From contig CAJLFU010000025.1 of NCBI GenBank assembly GCA_905205995.1, forward strand, positions 1 to 28,359: 28,359 bases of DNA, in the 5' to 3' direction. Positions 24,427-28,359 of this stretch are shown piece by piece. This DNA comes from an uncultured Haemophilus sp. (GTDB taxonomy: Bacteria; Pseudomonadota; Gammaproteobacteria; Enterobacterales; Pasteurellaceae). A program made the translations under genes and the position numbers. How positions within the stretch are numbered: position 1 is the first letter of the stretch; the number at the start of each line of letters is the position of its first letter. A model generated the notes under the pieces. It did not search any database, was not told the origin of the DNA, and saw only the letters and a list, made by a program, of their open reading frames with translations.

Positions 24427-25629
24427 ATGAGCTTGAGCGGAAAGCGTATTGTTGTCGGGATTACAGGAGGCATTGCCGCCTATAAAACCATTGAGTTTAT
24501 TCGTTTATTACGCAAATCTAACGCAGAAGTTCGAGTAGCTTTAACACCCGCTGCCGCTGAATTTGTCACACCTTTAACGCTACAAGCCATTTCGGGCAAT
24601 GCGGTTTCTCAATCTTTACTTGATCCTCAAGCTGAATTAGCCATGGGGCATATTGAGCTGGCCAAATGGGCTGATGCGATTGTAATTGCGCCAGCTAGCG
24701 CCGATTTTATTGCGCGTTTAACCGTTGGAATGGCAAATGATTTACTCAGCACGATTTGTCTTGCGACAAGTGCACCTATTTTGCTCGCACCGGCTATGAA
24801 TCAGCAAATGTACCGCCAGGTGATTACACAACAAAATTTGACCGCTCTTTCTGTTCGAGGCATTCATTTTGTGGGCCCCAATAGCGGTTTTCAGGCCTGT
24901 GGTGATGTGGGCGCAGGCAGAATGTCCGAGCCGGCTGAAATTTTCGAATCACTTCAATCACTTTTTGCTATTCAACAAGATTTAGCCGATTTAAGTGTCA
25001 CCATTACGGCAGGCCCGACGCGTGAAGCTATCGATCCGGTTCGTTATATTTCTAATCACAGCTCAGGTAAAATGGGCTTTGCAATTGCCGAGGCTTTTGC
25101 AAAACGTGGGGCAAATGTCACCTTAATTGCAGGGCCTGTTAATCTGGCTACACCGAAAAATGTTCATCGTATTGATGTGACAACCGCCCATGAAATGTGG
25201 CAAGCCTCCCTTGAAAGTGCGGTCAAAAATAGCATCTTTATTGGCTGTGCCGCTGTGGCTGATTATCGAGTAGCGGAAGTCGCTGATCAAAAAATTAAGA
25301 AAACCAATGATAACGATGAGCTTTCTCTTAAATTGGTGAAAAATCCAGATATTATCGCTAGTGTGGCAAGTTTAGAAAAAGATCGTCCATTTGTTGTGGG
25401 TTTTGCAGCTGAAACGCAAAATGTCGCTGAGTATGCGAAGAGCAAACTTCAACGCAAAAATTTAGATATGATTTGTGCTAATGATGTATCGGGTGGGCAA
25501 GTATTCGGACAAGATCAAAATGCCTTGCAGATCTTTTGGAAAACAGGCGAAAAAGCATTGCCGTTAGCTGATAAAAATAAATTGGCAGAAGTGTTGGTCA
25601 CTGAAATTGTTGAGCATTATCACAAATAA
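24427..25629 (+). CDS. coaBC: Bifunctional phosphopantothenoylcysteine decarboxylase / phosphopantothenate-cysteine ligase
   Basis: This 400-residue cytoplasmic enzyme does two consecutive steps of coenzyme A synthesis. The N-terminal CoaC flavoprotein has GITGGIAAYK (FMN), His75 in MGHIELAKW, the PAMN motif (about 122-125) and Cys158 in GFQACGDVGAGRM. The CoaB ligase follows with TAGPTREAIDPVRYISNHSSGKMG, the dimer and nucleotide region, and KLVKNPDIIASVA with its substrate lysine. All catalytic residues known from E. coli Dfp are present. GGAG lies 7 bases before the ATG. dut follows 73 bases downstream. Confidence 0.97.
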   Translation: MSLSGKRIVVGITGGIAAYKTIEFIRLLRKSNAEVRVALTPAAAEFVTPLTLQAISGNAVSQSLLDPQAELAMGHIELAKWADAIVIAPASADFIARLTVGMANDLLSTICLATSAPILLAPAMNQQMYRQVITQQNLTALSVRGIHFVGPNSGFQACGDVGAGRMSEPAEIFESLQSLFAIQQDLADLSVTITAGPTREAIDPVRYISNHSSGKMGFAIAEAFAKRGANVTLIAGPVNLATPKNVHRIDVTTAHEMWQASLESAVKNSIFIGCAAVADYRVAEVADQKIKKTNDNDELSLKLVKNPDIIASVASLEKDRPFVVGFAAETQNVAEYAKSKLQRKNLDMICANDVSGGQVFGQDQNALQIFWKTGEKALPLADKNKLAEVLVTEIVEHYHK

Positions 25630-25702
25630 AATACGTTCAAAATTCGTTGGATTTTGTGACCGCACTTTTGTATAACAGATTTCTTTTAAAGGATAAATAA
25701 GC

Positions 25703-26158
25703 ATGAAAAAAATTGATGTAAAAATTTTAGATAGCCGTATTGGCAACGAATTTCCTTTACCAACCTATGCAACCGAAGGTTCAGCAGGTTTGGATTTACG
25801 TGCATTGCTTGAAGAAGGCATTGAAATTCAACCAGGCGAAACCAAACTTATCCCAACAGGCCTTTCAATTTATATTGCTGATCCGAACCTTGCAGCAGTG
25901 ATTCTGCCTCGTTCTGGTTTAGGTCATAAACACGGTATCGTATTAGGTAACTTAGTGGGCTTAATTGATTCAGATTATCAAGGTCCATTAATGGTGTCTG
26001 TATGGAATCGTGGCCATGAACCGTTCAAAATTGAAGTTGGTGACCGTATTGCACAATTAGTCTTTGTGCCAGTAGTACAAGCTGAATTCAATATTGTCAG
26101 TGAATTTACCGAAACTGAACGTGGTGAGGGCGGTTTTGGTCATTCAGGTAAAAAATAA
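25703..26158 (+). CDS. dut: dUTP diphosphatase (dUTPase)
   Basis: A 151-residue homotrimeric dUTPase, the same length as the E. coli enzyme, which hydrolyses dUTP to dUMP and keeps uracil out of DNA. All five family motifs are visible: GSAGLDLRA, LPRSGLGHKHG, GLIDSDYQGPL with its catalytic Asp, DRIAQLVFVPV and the C-terminal arm RGEGGFGHSG. AAGGA lies ahead of the ATG. slmA starts 3 bases after its stop. Confidence 0.97.
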   Translation: MKKIDVKILDSRIGNEFPLPTYATEGSAGLDLRALLEEGIEIQPGETKLIPTGLSIYIADPNLAAVILPRSGLGHKHGIVLGNLVGLIDSDYQGPLMVSVWNRGHEPFKIEVGDRIAQLVFVPVVQAEFNIVSEFTETERGEGGFGHSGKK

Positions 26159-26161
26159 GCT

Positions 26162-26815
26162 ATGGTAGAACAATTATCTCTCGTAGAAGTTGATGAGATT
26201 GCCGCGGAAATCAAACCGCCCAAAATCGAAAAACGCACGGTAAAAGAACGTCGTCAACAAGTGTTGACGGTGCTTACCCATATGCTACATTCTGAACGCG
26301 GAATGGAGCGTATGACAACGGCGCGTTTAGCGGAAGAAGTAGGGGTGTCAGAGGCAGCGCTTTATCGTTACTTCCCAAGTAAAACCAAAATGTTTGAAGC
26401 GTTGATCGATAATATTGAAGCGAATTTATTTAGCCGTATCACCACATCAATTCGTAATGAAACCAATACGATGAATCGAGTGCGTGACATTATGCAGATG
26501 ATCCTCGACTTTGCGCGTAAAAATCCTGGTTTAACACGTATTTTGACGGGACATGCATTGATGTTTGAAGAGCCACTTTTACAGGCTCGTGTCGCGCAAT
26601 TTTTCGATCGTCTTGAAATGCAATTTGTTAATATTTTACAAATGCGAAAATTACGCGAAGGGCGTGGTTTTAATGTCGATGAACGTATTATTGCAGGGCA
26701 TTTAGTAACCCTTTGTGAAGGGCAGTTTATGCGTTATGTCCGCACAAACTTCCGTTTAGGCGCAAATCAAAGTTTTGAACAGCAATGGCGTTTTCTAGAA
26801 CCGCTTTTTGCTTAA
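26162..26815 (+). CDS. slmA: Nucleoid occlusion factor SlmA (TetR family)
   Basis: A 217-residue TetR-family DNA-binding protein. On its DNA sites over the nucleoid it blocks FtsZ assembly and so keeps division off unsegregated chromosomes. The N-terminal helix-turn-helix is MTTARLAEEVGVSEAALYRYFPSKTKMFEALI (about 51-82, written here as adjoining motifs), and the C-terminal domain has GHLVTLCEGQFMRYVRTNFRL as in other SlmA proteins. It lies next to dut, as in E. coli. Co-transcribed with dut. Confidence 0.96.
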   Translation: MVEQLSLVEVDEIAAEIKPPKIEKRTVKERRQQVLTVLTHMLHSERGMERMTTARLAEEVGVSEAALYRYFPSKTKMFEALIDNIEANLFSRITTSIRNETNTMNRVRDIMQMILDFARKNPGLTRILTGHALMFEEPLLQARVAQFFDRLEMQFVNILQMRKLREGRGFNVDERIIAGHLVTLCEGQFMRYVRTNFRLGANQSFEQQWRFLEPLFA

Positions 26816-26836
26816 TTGACTTTAGCTGATAAATAT

Positions 26837-27055
26837 ATGATTATTCCGTGGCAAGAATTGCCAACAGAAACCTTAGAAAATATTGTGGAAAGTGTGGTAC
26901 TTAGAGAAGGTACCGATTATGGTTCACATGAGTTTTCTTTAGAACAAAAAAAACAACACCTACTAAACAAGATTCACAATGGAAGTGCAGTGATTGTTTG
27001 GTCAGAATTACATGAATCCATTGATATCAAAGATAAAATGGAATTTCTAAAATAA
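26837..27055 (+). CDS. yheU: UPF0270 family protein YheU
   Basis: A 72-residue acidic protein beginning MIIPWQELPTETLENIVES and containing VLREGTDYG.HE and SAVIVWSELHES. It matches E. coli YheU in length and order. The frame is open from a TTG at 26816, but ATG 26837 gives the conserved start. There is only a poor ribosome-binding site, so translation may be coupled to slmA, whose stop lies 21 bases earlier. Function unknown. crp follows after 16 bases; yheU is also near crp in E. coli. Confidence 0.88.
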   Translation: MIIPWQELPTETLENIVESVVLREGTDYGSHEFSLEQKKQHLLNKIHNGSAVIVWSELHESIDIKDKMEFLK

Positions 27056-27071
27056 ATCAATAGGAGCTTAT

Positions 27072-27740
27072 ATGTCAGAAAATGTAGAATTATCAGAAGA
27101 ACAAAAGCCACAAGATGATGATCAGCAACGTGATCCTGCTCTGGATTGGTTCCTAACGCACTGTCATTTACATAAATATCCGGCAAAATCCACCTTAATT
27201 CATGCGGGGGAAGATGCCAATATTTTATATTTCTTAATTAAAGGAACGGTGATGGTTTCATCGAAAGATGATGAAGGCAAAGAGATGATTTTATCTTATT
27301 TAGGTGCCGGACAATTTTTTGGTGAAGCAGGTTTATTTGATGAAGGCTCGAAACGTTCTGCTTGGGTAAAAACGAAAACTCCTTGTGAAATTGCAGAAAT
27401 TTCCTATAAAAAATATCGTCAGCTTATCCAAATTAATCCTGAGATTTTAATGTTCCTTACTTCTCAGTTATCAAAACGCTTGCAGAATACATCCCGACAA
27501 GTGACTAACTTGGCCTTTTTGGATGTGGCAGGCCGTATTGCTCAGGCGCTTATGCACTTGGCAAAACAGCCTGAAGCCATGACTCATCCTGATGGTATGC
27601 AGATTAAAATTACGCGTCAGGAAATCGGTCAAATGGTGGGCTGTTCACGTGAAACCGTGGGGCGAATAATTAAGATGTTGGAAGATCAAAATTTAATTCA
27701 TGCGCACGGTAAAACCATTGTGGTTTACGGCACTCGATAG
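27072..27740 (+). CDS. crp: cAMP receptor protein CRP
   Basis: This 222-residue global regulator binds cAMP and DNA as a dimer. In Haemophilus it controls sugar use and, with Sxy, competence for DNA uptake. The cAMP pocket is FFGEAGLFDEGSKRSAW (about 82-98), with Glu, Arg and Ser matching E. coli Glu72, Arg82 and Ser83. The helix-turn-helix is ITRQEIGQMVGCSRETVGR, the same as E. coli but for one residue. It has about 12 more N-terminal residues than E. coli CRP, acidic and Gln-rich. AGGAG lies before the ATG. The following terminator ends the unit. Confidence 0.97.
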   Translation: MSENVELSEEQKPQDDDQQRDPALDWFLTHCHLHKYPAKSTLIHAGEDANILYFLIKGTVMVSSKDDEGKEMILSYLGAGQFFGEAGLFDEGSKRSAWVKTKTPCEIAEISYKKYRQLIQINPEILMFLTSQLSKRLQNTSRQVTNLAFLDVAGRIAQALMHLAKQPEAMTHPDGMQIKITRQEIGQMVGCSRETVGRIIKMLEDQNLIHAHGKTIVVYGTR

Positions 27741-27742
27741 TA

Positions 27743-27780
27743 AAAATAACCGTCTTTAATAAGACGGTTATTTTGTTTTT
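27743..27780 (+). terminator. Rho-independent terminator of crp
   Basis: A perfect 14-bp stem pairs 27743-27756 with 27761-27774 around a TAAT loop and is followed by TTTTGTTTTT. Confidence 0.93.
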
Positions 27781-27864
27781 GTTACATTGATGTGATAGTT
27801 GAAATGCCTTTGTTAATTTTTATACGAAAAGCGAAAAAATACTTCTTTTAGTGCAATATCTTAA

Positions 27865-27893
27865 TTGACAAAATAGCGGAAGACTTCTATCAT
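27865..27893 (+). promoter_or_regulatory. Consensus sigma70 promoter with no protein gene behind it
   Basis: TTGACA (27865-27870, perfect -35) and TATCAT (27888-27893, -10) have exactly 17 bases between them. Transcription would start near 27900. The next protein gene is on the other strand, so this should drive a non-coding RNA. Confidence 0.7.
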
Positions 27894-27899
27894 ACCACT

Positions 27900-28105
27900 G
27901 CCTTCCAATGTAGTTTCTTTGGAAGTCAGGATTGGTCTCCTGAATATATAAGTGGCTTTTAAAAGATTCTTAATCTTTTAATTTTATATCGCAGACTGGA
28001 ACCCCAGAGATGCTTTAAATCTATGGTGGACTAGGTAGAAATCCCGCAGGGATGCGATGCAGTAAGCCACTTGCTGTTAAGACCAATTCTGCTTAGTTCC
28101 ACCAC
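27900..28105 (+). ncRNA. Unidentified structured RNA candidate downstream of crp
   Basis: Behind the promoter the sequence folds into consistent nested stems. A 5' hairpin pairs CTTCCAA with TTGGAAG (27902-27908, 27919-27925). An outer stem pairs CAGGATTGGTCT with AGACCAATTCTG (27927-27938, 28080-28091; one G-U). A second outer stem pairs AAGTGGCTT with AAGCCACTT (27950-27958, 28064-28072; perfect). Inside are a 10-bp hairpin (27959-27968, 27972-27981), a stem ATCGCA/TGCGAT (27988-27993, 28053-28058) and small hairpins CTGG/CCAG (27996-27999, 28004-28007) and TCCC/GGGA (28042-28045, 28049-28052). No long ORF overlaps it. I could not match it to 6S, tmRNA, RNase P or SRP RNA, or to a riboswitch I know. 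The ends are approximate. Confidence 0.6.
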
Positions 28106-28146
28106 CCTTCGAAACAATCTTCAACTTTCAAACATTCATTAACTCA

Positions 28147-28187
28147 CTTTAAATGAGAAATTCTCAGTTAAAGAGCGGTCATTTTTT
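28147..28187 (+). terminator. Possible 3' end of the RNA candidate
   Basis: CTTTAA and TGAG (28147-28152, 28154-28157) can pair with CTCA and TTAAAG (28163-28166, 28168-28173) with one mismatch. T6 (28182-28187) follows after 8 bases, so this is a weak intrinsic terminator at best. The intervening bases contain an imperfect uptake signal. Confidence 0.35.
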
Positions 28188-28201
28188 ACTTTATTTTTGG
28201 C

Positions 28202-28234
28202 AAAAAAATACCGACCCATTTCTGAGTCGGTATT
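28202..28234. terminator. Terminator of the PTS gene (possibly bidirectional)
   Basis: AATACCGAC (28207-28215) and GTCGGTATT (28226-28234) form a perfect 9-bp stem. On the minus strand a T7 run follows (28208-28202). On the plus strand TTTCATTTTG follows, so it could also stop the RNA candidate. Confidence 0.85.
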
Positions 28235-28248
28235 TCATTTTGTGTGTG

Positions 28249-28359
28249 TTATTTCACTTTTTGTTTCATGGCTTCTGCCACAAGTTCAGCTTCAGGGCCG
28301 AGAACCACTTGTAAGCCATCGTTACCAATTTTCACGATACCTTTTGCGCCAAGAGACTT
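28249..28359 (-). CDS. PTS EIIB domain protein, C-terminal end (glucose/N-acetylglucosamine type)
   Basis: Only the last 36 residues are in the window. LGAKGIVKIGNDGLQVVLGPEAELVAEAMKQ (given here in two parts: LGAKGIVKIGN and DGLQVVLGPEAE) matches the C-terminal part of a GluB-type EIIB domain, after its phosphorylated cysteine. The wording is closer to NagE than to PtsG, but the substrate cannot be told from this fragment. The 5' part lies beyond the window. A terminator follows. Confidence 0.7.
   Translation of the reverse strand, partial: KSLGAKGIVKIGNDGLQVVLGPEAELVAEAMKQKVK

Larger units (their letters stand above)
2050..25667. repeat. Dispersed DNA uptake signals (USS, Hin type), 19 copies
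   Basis: Perfect AAGTGCGGT copies start at 2050, 2303, 5691, 10062, 10833, 12934, 15803, 17581, 21231, 22387 and 25215. Perfect ACCGCACTT copies start at 2518, 3052, 5209, 10411, 12277, 13370, 15778 and 25659. Most lie inside genes. They mark a naturally competent Pasteurellaceae of the Hin clade. One-base variants also occur, for example near 24246 and 28171. The count is by eye and may miss a copy. Confidence 0.9.

Noticed and set aside
27900..28105. 6S RNA, tmRNA, RNase P RNA or a cobalamin riboswitch as identity of the structured segment
   Set aside because: The hallmark sequences of tmRNA and RNase P are absent, the branched fold does not fit 6S, and only loose, out-of-order similarity to cobalamin elements is seen. 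The downstream gene is also on the opposite strand.
27900..28105. Retron msr-msd RNA
   Set aside because: There is an inverted-repeat frame, but no reverse transcriptase gene follows; the next gene is a PTS gene on the other strand.
1..28359. Prophage, insertion sequence, CRISPR array, tRNA or rRNA genes
   Set aside because: No transposase, integrase, phage gene, regularly spaced repeat, cloverleaf or rRNA sequence was seen on either strand.

Overview
The window looks like chromosomal DNA from a Haemophilus-type member of the Pasteurellaceae. The 9-base Hin-type DNA uptake signal AAGTGCGGT (or its complement) occurs 19 times by my hand scan. The gene order alaA-menF-menD-menH and rpmB-rpmG / radC / coaBC-dut-slmA-yheU-crp is of the Haemophilus kind. 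H. parainfluenzae or a close relative fits best: the nrf genes lie next to their own haem-attachment genes, there is a YadA-like adhesin, and the window ends in a PTS EIIB domain of the glucose/N-acetylglucosamine kind. H. influenzae Rd is known for having only a fructose PTS. The species call is an inference.

Layout. 1-727: 3' end of a CdsA-family membrane enzyme and a terminator shared with the convergent alaA. 729-5881: alaA (minus), then menF-menD-menH (plus), the chorismate-to-SHCHC part of menaquinone synthesis. 5935-7257: a YhjE-like MFS transporter whose own start is followed by a stop at codon 4. 7399-8493: a stand-alone MetE-C-type methyltransferase (minus). 8604-17342 (all minus): nrfABCD (periplasmic nitrite reduction to ammonium), then nrfE, dsbE/nrfX and a fused nrfFG/ccmH, followed by a BaiN/YhiN flavoprotein. 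17343-17860: a regulatory region with well-formed FNR and NarP sites for nrfA and a separate promoter for the adhesin. 17861-21178: a 1105-residue trimeric autotransporter adhesin. 21293-27740: housekeeping genes (DUF554 protein, mutM, rpmG, rpmB, radC, coaBC, dut, slmA, yheU, crp). 27741-28248: no protein gene, but a consensus sigma70 promoter and a nested-stem segment that looks like an unidentified structured RNA. 28249-28359: C-terminus of a PTS EIIB domain.

How the genes fit together. Menaquinol is the electron donor expected for NrfD/NrfC, so the men genes and the nrf cluster belong to the same anaerobic respiratory physiology. NrfA carries one CxxCK haem site and four CxxCH sites, which explains the adjacent lyase genes. 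The FNR and NarP sites, spaced as in known nrf promoters, tie the cluster to oxygen limitation and nitrite/nitrate.

The points most worth a second look are the structured RNA downstream of crp, the codon-4 stop in the transporter, the orphan plus-strand hairpin/T-run between nrfA and the adhesin, and the long structured leader of rpmB-rpmG. I see no prophage, insertion sequence, CRISPR array, tRNA or rRNA. All structures were paired by eye without energy calculation or database search.
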